64,000 nucleotides of DNA from assembly GCA_000508305.1 (NCBI GenBank), contig CP006977.1, positions 714,621-778,620 of the forward strand, in the 5' to 3' direction. Position 1 is the first letter of the stretch; each line of letters opens with the position of its first letter. The position numbers and the translations under genes are program-made. Positions 47,679-57,516 of the stretch are shown here, piece by piece. The DNA comes from Sulfolobus acidocaldarius SUSAZ. Its GTDB lineage: Archaea > Thermoproteota > Thermoprotei_A > Sulfolobales > Sulfolobaceae. The notes under the pieces were generated by a model. That model saw nothing but the letters and a program-made list of their open reading frames with translations. It did no database searches and had not been told where the DNA came from.

Positions 47679-48632
47679 TTGGCTATATTGTTGCGAGAAG
47701 TTGACGTAGAGAAACTAGTGAACTTCAAAGATATATACGATTCGCTAGAAAAGGCTTTTAAATACTTATCTAACAAGAACGCCTCCAACACAAAAAGGAT
47801 TAGAACCATATTTCATGGCAGTGTTATGACTTATCAGGCTGGAGCTTTTGATAATTACCTTGGTTTCAAAGTATTTATAAAAGGCACATATTTAGGCGTA
47901 TTATATAGTTTAGACGGCGATATTGTCCTTGTTGTAGAGGCAGACCTACTAAGTAGGATTAGAACTGGAATACTTTCAGTTTTAGTCAGTGATTATTTAG
48001 CAAATAGGAATTATACTTCAGTTGGTATTATTGGTCTAGGTAAACAGGGAGAATTTCAGGTAAAGTCGTTTAATGAACTGAAGAAAGGGGTTACGATTAG
48101 GGCAATCAGCAAGGAGAAAACCGATAAAAACATTAAGAGGCTCCAATCACAAGGATTAAACGTTATTCCAGCAAAGGACTATAAAGAATTATGCTCCACA
48201 TCAGAGGTTATTGTGACTATTACCAGTTCTAAAGATCCCTTCTTAAAACTTGAATTCTTGAACCACGGTACCCATATCAACGCTTTAGGTTCAAATCTCC
48301 CTGAAAGGGCGGAACTCTTTCCTGAAGTTATAAAAGCTTCATCATTAATCGCGGTGGAAGATTTAGAACAGACTAAAGAGGAGGCAGGGGATCTGATACT
48401 AGCTGAAAAGATGAAAATGCTCGATTGGAATAAGGTGGTTTTAATTTCAGATGTGATCAACGGGAAAGTGGGTAGAAGAAGCGATGACGAGATAACAATT
48501 TTCAAATCTACTGGTATCGGACTTGAGGATGTAGCTACCATGAAATTACTCTATGAAAAAGCAAAGAAATATGGGTTAGGAGTTGAAATAGATCTTAGGG
48601 GAAAATGGTCTCAAGAATTGGAAAAGAAATAG
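47679..48632 (+). CDS. Ornithine cyclodeaminase/mu-crystallin family protein
   Basis: 317 aa NAD(P)-dependent enzyme family including ornithine cyclodeaminase and archaeal alanine dehydrogenase. SVGIIGLGKQGEFQVKSF is the Rossmann loop; RIRTGILSVLVSDYL and the THINALGSNLPERAEL block fit the family. The substrate (alanine, ornithine or an imino acid) is not decided. TTG start. It overlaps the aminotransferase gene by 28 nt, suggesting linked amino-acid metabolism. Confidence 0.85.
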   Translation: MAILLREVDVEKLVNFKDIYDSLEKAFKYLSNKNASNTKRIRTIFHGSVMTYQAGAFDNYLGFKVFIKGTYLGVLYSLDGDIVLVVEADLLSRIRTGILSVLVSDYLANRNYTSVGIIGLGKQGEFQVKSFNELKKGVTIRAISKEKTDKNIKRLQSQGLNVIPAKDYKELCSTSEVIVTITSSKDPFLKLEFLNHGTHINALGSNLPERAELFPEVIKASSLIAVEDLEQTKEEAGDLILAEKMKMLDWNKVVLISDVINGKVGRRSDDEITIFKSTGIGLEDVATMKLLYEKAKKYGLGVEIDLRGKWSQELEKK

Positions 48633-49744
48633 AATTATCACCTGTAGAGATGGGTTCTCAAATAGCAAAGAAAGTTGAGATAAATTTAGCCAGCGGAACT
48701 CCAGATCCTAGATTAATGCCCATAAAGGAGATAAGGCAAGCCTATGACGAAGTTTTAGAGGAATTTGGGTCCAAAGTTTTATTTTATCCTGGTGCAGGAG
48801 GTCAAGAAGAGCTAAAAAAGGAAATAGAAAACAATTTTCTCCCATATATTGACTCAGGTATCAAAGGAAATGTTGTAGTTACTAGTGGAGCACAACATGC
48901 AGTTGAGTTGTTAGCTAAATATTTTCTTGAGGACGATACCATAGCAGTAGAAAATCCCACATTCATAGAGACATTTACCCCATTAAAGTTGAGAAGTAAC
49001 GTAGTCTTACCAGTATCCCTAGACGAGGGTGGAATCAAGATTGACGAACTAGAACTTTTATTAAAAGTGGGTAAGATAAGGCTACTGTACGTTATCCCTA
49101 ATTGCCACAATCCTGCTGGTGTAACTATGTGTGAGGAAAGGAGAAAGATCTTGGTGGAATTAGCTGATAAATACGATTTCTACATACTGGAGGACGATCC
49201 ATATAAGCCCATCGCTGGCGTGACTCCTATGACTATTAAGAGTTTAGATAGGAGCGGAAGAGTGATATACATAAGCTCTTTTAGCAAGATCATAGCACCA
49301 GGTTTAAGGGTAGGGTTTATAGTATCGTCCTCGGAGGAAGTGAGTAATAAGATCTCCTTAATAGAGCAAATGGATTTCTCTACATCTACAATTAATCAGT
49401 TTGTTATAGCCAGATTACTGAAGAAAGGTATTGTAAGGGAGAGAAGGAAAAATCTTCACTCTCATTATAAGGAGAAAATGAAAACTCTAATAGACTCCTT
49501 ACATGACAAAGGTTTTAAGGACTTCAATGAACCGCAATGCGGATTTTTCTTACTGCTAGACTTGAAAAAGGACAGTTGGAAAGTCTTCAACGAAGCAGTG
49601 AAACTAGGTTTAAGCTTCGTTCCTGCAAAGCCCTTTTATCTTAGAGGGGGTGAAACTATGGCTAGACTCAGCATTTCTGTGGCTACTGAGGAACAGATAA
49701 AGGAAGGTGTTAAAAGACTAAGAGATGCATGGATTAGAGTGTGA
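48605..49744 (+). CDS. PLP-dependent aminotransferase, class I (LysN/MocR-like fold)
   Basis: 379 aa fold-type I aminotransferase. SGAQHAVELLAKYFL, IPNCHNPAGVTMC with the cofactor Asn, ILEDDPYKPI, SSFSKIIAPGLRVGFIVS with the PLP lysine. Most like the 2-aminoadipate/aromatic group of archaeal aminotransferases. Coupled to the cyclodeaminase-like gene upstream. Its 3' end overlaps PepQ by 11 nt convergently. Confidence 0.9.
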   Translation: MVSRIGKEIELSPVEMGSQIAKKVEINLASGTPDPRLMPIKEIRQAYDEVLEEFGSKVLFYPGAGGQEELKKEIENNFLPYIDSGIKGNVVVTSGAQHAVELLAKYFLEDDTIAVENPTFIETFTPLKLRSNVVLPVSLDEGGIKIDELELLLKVGKIRLLYVIPNCHNPAGVTMCEERRKILVELADKYDFYILEDDPYKPIAGVTPMTIKSLDRSGRVIYISSFSKIIAPGLRVGFIVSSSEEVSNKISLIEQMDFSTSTINQFVIARLLKKGIVRERRKNLHSHYKEKMKTLIDSLHDKGFKDFNEPQCGFFLLLDLKKDSWKVFNEAVKLGLSFVPAKPFYLRGGETMARLSISVATEEQIKEGVKRLRDAWIRV

Positions 49745-50786
49745 AAATATTTTTATCAAGTTTGTTCATTGATATTCCCTTATCTTTCACAAACACCATA
49801 TCCTCTATTCTTATTCCAAATTCTCCAGGCAAATATATCCCAGGCTCAATGGTGAATATCATGTTATTCTTAATTGGTCTCTTATAGTCTGACGAAATAT
49901 ATGGGTCTTCATGTACATCAATACCTATTCCATGTCCAGTTCTATGTATAAAATAAGCCCCAAAGCCGTACTTAGAAATAGTCTGTCTGGCTATCTTATC
50001 TACTTCTGAAGTCTCAACTTTTTCACTTACATACTCCTCAGCTCTCTCCTGTGCTTCCCTAACTATTTCATGGATTTTTAAAACATCCTCATTCGGCTTT
50101 CCTATACTTACTACTCTTGTGGTATCAGTCGCATACCCCTTATATCTAATTCCAAAATCAAATATGATCACTTCATTCCTAGCGACCTTTCTATTTGTTG
50201 CTCTTAGATGAGGCATCGACGTATTAGGACCAGAGGTTATAATTGGCTCGAAAGATGGTTTTACACCTCTCTCTGAAAATTTTTGAATTAACAAGTTGGT
50301 GATCTCAACTTCCTTCATTCCCTCTCTAATTAAGTTAATTGTCTCTAAGAATGCCTCCTCTGCTATCTTTACACCTTCCCTTAGTATCTCTATTTCCTCA
50401 TGACTCTTTATCATTCTTATTTCTTTCAAAACTTCACTTGATTTAACTAGTTGTGATGGCGAGAAATAGTTTAGGATATCTATTGTGAAGGAGGACCACA
50501 TTGTATCATCAATAGCCACCACTCTACCCTTTTGTATAGGGATCTTCTTAAAGGGATTCTCCCCGTCAGTATAAATTATCAAATTATGGTTACTTAGTTG
50601 CTCCTCATATAACTTAGGTACAACAAAGAACTCCTCATTTTGTGTCACGATATAGAATAGAGGTCTCTCCATTTGTTCCTCATTGAAGCCCGTCAAATAC
50701 ATCATGTTACTACCTGGGGCAAGTATAAGATAGTCTATATTTCTAGCTCTTAACTCGTCTCTGACCCGCTCTAATTTGCTCCTCAT
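49734..50786 (-). CDS. pepQ: Xaa-Pro dipeptidase (M24 family)
   Basis: 350 aa. N-terminal creatinase-like domain, then the pita-bread metallopeptidase domain with ligands visible as FDFGIRYKGYATDTTR (two Asp), HRTGHGIGIDVHED (His), FTIEPGIY and GIRIEDMV (two Glu). Hydrolyses dipeptides with C-terminal proline in peptide recycling. Divergent from the deacetylase-like gene, with 41 bp between starts. Confidence 0.92.
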   Translation of the reverse strand: MRSKLERVRDELRARNIDYLILAPGSNMMYLTGFNEEQMERPLFYIVTQNEEFFVVPKLYEEQLSNHNLIIYTDGENPFKKIPIQKGRVVAIDDTMWSSFTIDILNYFSPSQLVKSSEVLKEIRMIKSHEEIEILREGVKIAEEAFLETINLIREGMKEVEITNLLIQKFSERGVKPSFEPIITSGPNTSMPHLRATNRKVARNEVIIFDFGIRYKGYATDTTRVVSIGKPNEDVLKIHEIVREAQERAEEYVSEKVETSEVDKIARQTISKYGFGAYFIHRTGHGIGIDVHEDPYISSDYKRPIKNNMIFTIEPGIYLPGEFGIRIEDMVFVKDKGISMNKLDKNIFTL

Positions 50787-50827
50787 AGAAATTTTATATT
50801 GAATAAGAGTATATAAATGGTTACATC

Positions 50828-51808
50828 ATGATATCACTCATTTATGATGAAACATATTTAAAGCATAAATCATCAGTGTATCATGTCGAGAACCCTGAAA
50901 GGCTAAAAATAGTTCTTAAGGCATTAGAGGGTAGGACAGTCATTAAACCTAAACCAGTTAGTGAGGAAGATGTAAGACTAATCCATAATGAGGATTATGT
51001 TAAGCTGGTAAAAGTGGCATCACAGATGGGAGAGCCATTAGACGCGGATACATACACCAATGAGTTTACGTGGTCTTCAGCGTTATTGGCATTAGGTGGC
51101 TCTTATGTTGCATTTCAGAATGATGCATTTGCCTTGGTAAGGCCTCCTGGTCATCACGCAGGTGTATCAGGGAGGGCTATGGGAGCACCTACATTAGGTT
51201 TCTGCATATTTAACAATGTTGCATATCCGATTGTAAAACTGAAATTGAAGAGGGTTTTAATTATAGATTTTGATGTTCATTACGGTAATGGTACGCAGGA
51301 AATATTTTGGGAAAACCCAGATGTAGTCCACATTGACATCCATCAAGATCCTAGAACATTGTATCCTGGTACGGGTTTTCCTGATATGATTGGAGGGAGA
51401 GAGGCTAGGGGAACTAAAATAAACCTCATTATTCCTCCTTTAGGTGGCGACGATCTTTATGAGGAACTAATTCCAATTATACAATCAGTTATCGATGACT
51501 ACAAACCCAGTTACATCGTATATTCTGCAGGTTTTGATGGATTTGAAAATGACGGTTTAGCAAATTTAAGAGCAACAGAATGGACTTATTACAACCTTGG
51601 GCTCTTGAGTAGAGGATATAAAAGATTTGCAGTGTTAGAAGGCGGATATACTATAGGGCTCGAGAGAGGCTCAAGAGCTTTTGTAAATGGTCTTGAGAAC
51701 GAAAACGTTTCTTACCAGAAGAATCCTAGCAGTGATTCGGTAAGGAGTAAATTTAAGGATACTTTGTACCAAGCAAGAAGGATACTAAGAGATTACTGGA
51801 AAATATAA
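50828..51808 (+). CDS. Histone deacetylase/AcuC/polyamine-deacetylase family hydrolase
   Basis: 326 aa zinc-dependent amidohydrolase. RPPGHHAG contains the catalytic His pair, IDFDVHYGNGTQEIF and SAGFDGFENDG the zinc-binding Asp and His residues, and EGGYTIG the tail motif. Substrates in archaea are unproven; acetylated proteins (such as Alba) or acetylpolyamines are possibilities. Near a dipeptidase and TldD/E. Confidence 0.9.
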   Translation: MISLIYDETYLKHKSSVYHVENPERLKIVLKALEGRTVIKPKPVSEEDVRLIHNEDYVKLVKVASQMGEPLDADTYTNEFTWSSALLALGGSYVAFQNDAFALVRPPGHHAGVSGRAMGAPTLGFCIFNNVAYPIVKLKLKRVLIIDFDVHYGNGTQEIFWENPDVVHIDIHQDPRTLYPGTGFPDMIGGREARGTKINLIIPPLGGDDLYEELIPIIQSVIDDYKPSYIVYSAGFDGFENDGLANLRATEWTYYNLGLLSRGYKRFAVLEGGYTIGLERGSRAFVNGLENENVSYQKNPSSDSVRSKFKDTLYQARRILRDYWKI

Positions 51809-51832
51809 ATTCTAATTAAAGGATAATTATTC

Positions 51833-53218
51833 ATGCTTTCTAATCTACTAAAACGGTTTTCATCTTTCAAGTATGTTGAATTAAGAAAACAGAGAAATTC
51901 TCATTCCCAAATAATAATTTTGAATGGTAGTCCTGTTGGATATATTAAAAGTGTTAATGAGGGATATTCAGTAAGGGTATTCGATGAAAACTACCTTTAC
52001 TTTTCATCATCAGATAAACCAGAGCACTTAACTGCCAGTAAGCTGAAGGTAAAGGGGTGGGAGAAAGGTATTAGTGAAGAAAGTAGAGAAGCAGGTAAGT
52101 ATGAAGTTACCCAAAAGATCAATCTATTGGATATTCCTGTCCAAGACAAAATGAAGGAGTTAAGTGAGTTGGCTAAGAGTATATACTCTTTAGATCTTAG
52201 GTCTAAGATAGTATCCTCTACCATCTATTACATGGATAGCATTGAAGATAAGGAGATAGTTTTTGAAGACGGTACAGAGATAAACAGTAAGATTCCGCGA
52301 GTTAGACTATTTTATTCGATAACCTTGACATATGAGAATAGATCTGCTACAATATTCTCAGAGGCAGTTGGTGGAAGTGGTGGTTACGAGCTAATCAAAG
52401 AAAAAGATCCATATGGTCATTTAGAAAATAAATTAAAGTCAGTAGACAACGTATTGGTAAAGGGAAAATCGGTAACTCCAGGAAGGAAGGACGTGGTTTT
52501 CAGTAATGAGTTGTCAGGAATTATGGCTCATGAATCTGTAGGGCATCCTTTTGAGGCTGACAGGATATTAGGTAGAGAGTCAGCACAGGCAGGACTAAGC
52601 TACCTTGTAGGTAGAAAGATCGGAGAACGAATAGGTAGTGAGGCAGTTAATGTTATGGACAACCCTCTGGTCGATGGTGGTTTAGGATACTATAAAATAG
52701 ACGATGAGGGAGTGAAGGCTCGACCAAAACACCTCATTAAAAACGGAATTATAAATGAACTCTTACAGGATAGATTCTCGGCAAATAAGTTTGGTGTGCA
52801 GAGTAATGGCTCAGCTAGAGCATCAGCTTTCAATAGGGAACCTTTAGTGAGAATGTCTAATACTTATTTTAAGCCAGGTGACTACTCATTTCAAGAGTTG
52901 ATTGAGGACATAAAAGACGGAATATATTTTAAATCTTACATGGAATGGAATATAGACGATTTAAGGATAGGTCAGAGATATGTAGGATTGGAGACTTATG
53001 AGATAAGGAATGGAGAAATTGGTGAACCAGTTCTATTCCCTGTCTTCGAGGGAAGAACATTTGATGTATTAATGTCAATAGATGCAGTTGATAAATCTCT
53101 TGAATTTTTCGGAGGAACGTGTGGTAAAGGCGACCCTGATCAGGGTATTCCTGTATGGTTAGGAGGTCCAAACATGAGAATAAGAAACGTAGTTATAAAG
53201 GTGAGAGGAAATGAATGA
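51833..53218 (+). CDS. TldD-family metalloprotease
   Basis: 461 aa. The zinc motif HESVGHPFE (HExxxH, near residues 232-237) lies in GIMAHESVGHPFEADRILGRESAQAG. TldD is the catalytic half of the heterodimeric TldD/TldE protease that trims unfolded peptides, for example in microcin maturation in bacteria. Overlaps tldE by 8 nt. Confidence 0.92.
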   Translation: MLSNLLKRFSSFKYVELRKQRNSHSQIIILNGSPVGYIKSVNEGYSVRVFDENYLYFSSSDKPEHLTASKLKVKGWEKGISEESREAGKYEVTQKINLLDIPVQDKMKELSELAKSIYSLDLRSKIVSSTIYYMDSIEDKEIVFEDGTEINSKIPRVRLFYSITLTYENRSATIFSEAVGGSGGYELIKEKDPYGHLENKLKSVDNVLVKGKSVTPGRKDVVFSNELSGIMAHESVGHPFEADRILGRESAQAGLSYLVGRKIGERIGSEAVNVMDNPLVDGGLGYYKIDDEGVKARPKHLIKNGIINELLQDRFSANKFGVQSNGSARASAFNREPLVRMSNTYFKPGDYSFQELIEDIKDGIYFKSYMEWNIDDLRIGQRYVGLETYEIRNGEIGEPVLFPVFEGRTFDVLMSIDAVDKSLEFFGGTCGKGDPDQGIPVWLGGPNMRIRNVVIKVRGNE

Positions 53219-54470
53219 GAACCTAATTTCAGCTCTCAATAAACTTAAAGGATTTGATGAGGTTGAAGTAGGCGAGAACAAGGTTAAGAGACTGTTAATA
53301 AAATTTGTAGACAGTGAAGTGGCAACTGTCCAAAAGTTAATTGATGTAAATTACGGAATAATAGTGAGAAAAGGAAATAGGTATTTTATGTACTCAGGCA
53401 CAGACTTGAACGTAGAAGAGGCTAAGAATGGTTTTGAGGTCTCATCAGGAGCTCAATTATACCCAATTTTATCCAAAAACGACAGGGAGTTTGTGATAGA
53501 TCAAAACAATGAAAATTTGGGAGAAATTGTGGAAAAAGAGAAGATAGATGGTATCATTTCTGAGATAGGAAAGGCAGAATTGCCTATATCAGGGGTAATT
53601 AGTGTGTATGAAACCACTACGAATCTAGTTACCTCATATGGCTTCAACGGTTCAGAAAGACGATATAAAATTGATGGGTATGTAAGGGCGTTTAATAAAG
53701 AATATTCAGGTCAATGGGCATTTTTCTCCGAATCCCCTAATGATCTAAAAGACACTATAAAGAAAGCTGTAGAATTCGCCTCAATAACTAATAGAGTGAA
53801 GTTAGACGACGGAAAATACGATGTTGTTATGTCACCTTTAGTTGTAGCAAACCTAATGGGGTTCTTTGCCGATTTTGCCTCAGCCTTTAGCGTAATAACA
53901 GGTTCATCATTCTTAGCTAAATTTAAAGTAGGCGACAGGATTGCCAGTGATCTACTTACTATTTCAGATATACCAATAAGAGCAGGAATTAGATCATTTG
54001 ATGATGAAGCTGAATTTACAAGGGACAAGAAGATTATAGATTCAGGCATATTCCAGTCCCTTCTATTTAATAATGAGTTAGGTCAGCTCATGGGACAAAA
54101 GAGCACTGGTAATGCAGGGATCATCAGTCCAAATGCTTTTGCGATAGACTTGCAGGAAGGAAATATGAAAGTAGAAAGTATGACTTCAGGAAACGTGATA
54201 CTTCTTAATAACGTATGGTATACAAGATTCCAAAACTACTACGAGGGAAGTTTCTCCACAGTAGGTAGGGATGCGGTAGTCGTATATAAAGACGGGAAGC
54301 CTATTGGAGTTGCGGATAGGATAAGAATCTCTGATACATTACCTAATATATTAAGAAATGTTAAAGCGCTATCTAAGGAGAAATACGGTATAAGATGGTG
54401 GGATGCTACACTTCCCACTTATTCCCCTTTCATTCTAGTAGAAAATGTAAATATAAGCAGTTCCAAATAA
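53211..54470 (+). CDS. TldE/PmbA family protein
   Basis: 419 aa partner of TldD; same fold without the HExxxH motif, so non-catalytic. YDVVMSPLVVANLMGFFADFASA and KSTGNAGIISPNAFAIDLQEG are the PmbA-type blocks. Co-translated with tldD. T-rich stretches just after the stop suggest the transcript ends here. Confidence 0.9.
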   Translation: MNENLISALNKLKGFDEVEVGENKVKRLLIKFVDSEVATVQKLIDVNYGIIVRKGNRYFMYSGTDLNVEEAKNGFEVSSGAQLYPILSKNDREFVIDQNNENLGEIVEKEKIDGIISEIGKAELPISGVISVYETTTNLVTSYGFNGSERRYKIDGYVRAFNKEYSGQWAFFSESPNDLKDTIKKAVEFASITNRVKLDDGKYDVVMSPLVVANLMGFFADFASAFSVITGSSFLAKFKVGDRIASDLLTISDIPIRAGIRSFDDEAEFTRDKKIIDSGIFQSLLFNNELGQLMGQKSTGNAGIISPNAFAIDLQEGNMKVESMTSGNVILLNNVWYTRFQNYYEGSFSTVGRDAVVVYKDGKPIGVADRIRISDTLPNILRNVKALSKEKYGIRWWDATLPTYSPFILVENVNISSSK

Positions 54471-54655
54471 GAGTTTTTTCACTCCGTAAATTTACTGAAA
54501 GACCTTGACTGTACTCCTCTCATCAATACTTTTTTCTCTTATTTATGACAGTGAAGTATATCATTGTGTATTATGTCCTTTGTGGTAAAACTTGCTCCTC
54601 TCAGAAATCTTTGTCTCTCATTATATGTTTTTAGGAGGCTTTACAAATACATGAT

Positions 54656-55084
54656 ATGGAACTATTGAAGCTACTGATTGTGGGACTGACAGCTGTGTCT
54701 CCGGTGGGTGAATTACTTGTTGCTTATCCCATTGGTTTAGCTATTGGATTAGATCCATTGATAGCCATAATAACGTGCTCCACGTTTAATCTTTTACCGA
54801 TACCTATACTTCTAAGTTTTGCTGAGTATATCTCTAGGAGATTTCCTAAGTTCTTTAACTGGATTGCTAGTAAGGGTAAGACATATGAGAAGTACATTAA
54901 GTCATTTGGAGTTACCATCTTTCTCTTCTTAACTCCAATAATAGGCGTTTACGCAACTTCAATTTTCATGTTCCTAATAGGATTTAAGAAGAGAATTGCC
55001 TTTCTCGTGCAGGCTTTATCAATATGCATTTACTCAGTTATATTATATTTAGCCGGTTTAGGATTTCTCTCTATTAGGTTTTAA
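54656..55084 (+). CDS. Small multidrug export family membrane protein (COG2426-like)
   Basis: 142 aa with about four membrane segments; VSPVGELLVAYPIGLAIGLDP at the start and FLTPIIGVYATSIFMFLIG match the putative small multidrug export family. No transport evidence is available from sequence. A 185-bp T-rich gap separates it from tldE, and the second molybdenum-hydroxylase gene follows after 36 bp. Confidence 0.75.
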   Translation: MELLKLLIVGLTAVSPVGELLVAYPIGLAIGLDPLIAIITCSTFNLLPIPILLSFAEYISRRFPKFFNWIASKGKTYEKYIKSFGVTIFLFLTPIIGVYATSIFMFLIGFKKRIAFLVQALSICIYSVILYLAGLGFLSIRF

Positions 55085-55120
55085 TAAAAGTTTAAATAAG
55101 TAGGACGTAGAAAATTTTTC

Positions 55121-57166
55121 ATGCGACTAAAGGAACATCATGAGATCATAAGTGGTAATTCAAGATATATTGACGATTTAGTCCTTAACGATATGGTTTA
55201 CCTTGGTGTGGTAAGGTCCACCTATGCAAGAGGGATTATTAAAGGAATCACAGAGCCCTCAGGGGTGGAATTATTTCTTACTCAGGATAGAGTGAAATCA
55301 TTTATTCCTGCCAGACCTGATAGAAGGGCTAAGAATATAGTGAGAATGCCCGTTCTTGCAAATGGCGTGGTTAACTTTGTAGGTCAGCCAATAGTCGCCT
55401 TTATAGTAAAGGACAGGTATGAGATTGAGGACAAGATTGAAGAGGTTTCTATAGATTACGACCCGTTAACTCCCGTTTTGTCTTTAGAAGACGCATTGAA
55501 AAACGAGGTGAAAATTCATCCAGATGGAAATATTGCTTTAGATACTGAAATTGCGGGAGGAGATTTAGAACAGAAATTGAATGCTGATGTTGTTATTGAG
55601 AGGGAATTAAACCAGGACAGATTAGTCGCTAATCCTATGGAACCTAAAGGCTTAGTTGCATATTATGACGGAAGCACTCTCAATCTCATAGGTAGTTTCC
55701 AGTCATCCTTTAGAGTGAAAAGTGATTTACAGGAGGTAATTGGTTTACAGCCCGAGAACATTGTTGTGAGGTCAGCTCCTAACGTAGGCGGTGGATTCGG
55801 AAACAAGGTTCCTGCACACGCAGAATATGTCTTGGCTTCAATTGCTTCAATAATTCTTAAAAAACCCGTTAAATGGATAGAGACTAGAAGGGATCATTTA
55901 ACAAATCCCACTCAAGGCAGAGGAGTCAAATCTAAAGTCAGACTCTATGGGAAAAGAGACGGTACAATACTGGGATTTGAAGGAGAGATAGCTGTAGATC
56001 TTGGAGCATATGCATATTCAATAAATACCACTACTCCATCATTTATTGCAGGTCTCATAGGCAATGTTTACAGAACTAGATTCTCCAAATTTAGAGCTCT
56101 GGCTGTATATACGAATAAACCTCCTACAGGTCCTTATAGGGGAGCTGGTAGACCAGAGGCTGTATTAATTACAGAGACACTTATTGAAGAGTTTGCTGAA
56201 AAAATAGGGAAGGATTCTATAGAAATCAGGGAGATGAACTTAATAGAGGGTAATCACACTACGCCTTTAGGTTATAAAATTGACAAGGCAGGATATAAGG
56301 AACTATTTCTCAAGGGAAAGGAGACTTATAATATGGTCAAAAATAAATATAAGGACAAGGGAGTAGCTTTAGTATTTTTCTCCACTGTAGTGAGGAACTC
56401 CCCTGGTGAGGGCGCTAAAGTTAGAGTAGGAAAGGGAAAAGTTGAGATTTTTGTGGGGACCGGTCCACATGGTCAGGCTCATAAAACTACGTTTTCGATT
56501 TTAGCCTCAGAGACTTTAGGTATTTCGCCAGACATGATTGAGGTCAAAGTTAACGATACGCTATCATTGAAGGAGGGAGTTGGTAGCTTTGGAAGTAGGT
56601 CTGCCTCAGCTGGGGGACTAGCTGTAATAAAGGCGTGCAAAGAATTACTTTCTGATCTAAGAAAAAGGAATATGAGTTTGAACGATGCAATCAATTCAGA
56701 TGGTTATATAGAGTATGAGGTATTTGCGAAGGCTGAAGATATCTACTCTCCCGGTGTTCATATTGCAGTTGTAGACTTTGACAGAGAAATGTGTAAGCCA
56801 AAGGTTCTTGAGTACTACGCTATAGACGATGTGGGTAGGGCTATAATTCCTAGCGAGGTTGAAGGTCAGATAGTTGGTGGAATTCTACAAGGTTTATCGC
56901 AAATATATCTAGAGGGAACACCTTTCGACGAAAACGGTAATCCTATATATTCATCTATAGCTGAGGCAGGAGTCCCTACGTCACTTGATGCCGACTATAA
57001 GGTTTTCCTGGAAATAATTGAAACCCCAACAGTTTACGATAGTAAGGCAAGAGGAGTCGGGGAAGAGGGAACAACTGGAGCCTTAGCCAGCGTATTTATA
57101 GCTCTTGAAAAGTTATTGAAAAAAAGATTTAATGGTACTCCTATATCGTTCTCAGACCTATGTTAA
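55121..57166 (+). CDS. Molybdenum hydroxylase large subunit, second copy
   Basis: 681 aa, same family as the protein at 44.1 kb but clearly diverged. Cofactor loops [19 protein letters not shown] and [12 protein letters not shown] are present, as is the catalytic Glu in [12 protein letters not shown]. Again no FAD or iron-sulfur subunit is adjacent. XdhC follows at 57.5 kb, supporting a role as a cofactor-bearing oxidoreductase. The substrate is unknown. Confidence 0.9.
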   Translation: MRLKEHHEIISGNSRYIDDLVLNDMVYLGVVRSTYARGIIKGITEPSGVELFLTQDRVKSFIPARPDRRAKNIVRMPVLANGVVNFVGQPIVAFIVKDRYEIEDKIEEVSIDYDPLTPVLSLEDALKNEVKIHPDGNIALDTEIAGGDLEQKLNADVVIERELNQDRLVANPMEPKGLVAYYDGSTLNLIGSFQSSFRVKSDLQEVIGLQPENIVVRSAPNVGGGFGNKVPAHAEYVLASIASIILKKPVKWIETRRDHLTNPTQGRGVKSKVRLYGKRDGTILGFEGEIAVDLGAYAYSINTTTPSFIAGLIGNVYRTRFSKFRALAVYTNKPPTGPYRGAGRPEAVLITETLIEEFAEKIGKDSIEIREMNLIEGNHTTPLGYKIDKAGYKELFLKGKETYNMVKNKYKDKGVALVFFSTVVRNSPGEGAKVRVGKGKVEIFVGTGPHGQAHKTTFSILASETLGISPDMIEVKVNDTLSLKEGVGSFGSRSASAGGLAVIKACKELLSDLRKRNMSLNDAINSDGYIEYEVFAKAEDIYSPGVHIAVVDFDREMCKPKVLEYYAIDDVGRAIIPSEVEGQIVGGILQGLSQIYLEGTPFDENGNPIYSSIAEAGVPTSLDADYKVFLEIIETPTVYDSKARGVGEEGTTGALASVFIALEKLLKKRFNGTPISFSDLC

Positions 57167-57229
57167 AATTTCAAATTAAAATTTTAAAATATTCCAGTAT
57201 GATTAAAGTATGAGTTTTTTATTTTAATA

Positions 57230-57243
57230 AAATATATATATAA
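57230..57243 (+). promoter_or_regulatory. Strong TATA box for the four-cysteine protein
   Basis: AATATATATATAAT lies about 26-30 nt before ATG 57266, the spacing of a leaderless Sulfolobus promoter. Confidence 0.55.
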
Positions 57244-57265
57244 TGGTAAAGTTTTATCATTATCT

Positions 57266-57418
57266 ATGCCTAGAAAAACATATACTGTGAGAAAAACGTT
57301 TACTTGTACTTCAGGATATGGTTTGTACGAGTGTGAGGGTGATAAGTGTAAATTAGTTGCCTGTGTCAACAGTGAACCATTAGCCTCTCCCTTAAATCAT
57401 GACATTTTTTCCTTATGA
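57266..57418 (+). CDS. 50-residue four-cysteine protein
   Basis: ATG 57266 to TGA 57416-57418. Begins MPRKTYTVRKTFTC; cysteines at 14, 23, 28 and 33 within CTSGYGLYEC and GDKCKLVAC could bind one metal ion. The run ATATATATATAA ends about 26 nt before the ATG, an ideal TATA position for a leaderless gene. Lies between a molybdenum-hydroxylase subunit and XdhC. Function unknown; a small metal-binding protein is an inference. Confidence 0.55.
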   Translation: MPRKTYTVRKTFTCTSGYGLYECEGDKCKLVACVNSEPLASPLNHDIFSL

Positions 57419-57516
57419 TACGGCTGTTATTTTGAGAACAATCACAATTGATAATTAAGTTGCGTATTTAGAGATTGGTATTAATATTTTTATTGTTAGA
57501 GAGCAAACTTTATAGT

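Noticed and set aside
47618-47809. N-terminal extension of the winged-helix protein
   Set aside because: The added residues are not coding-like and overlap the divergent cyclodeaminase-like gene; ATG 47617 gives a clean domain start.
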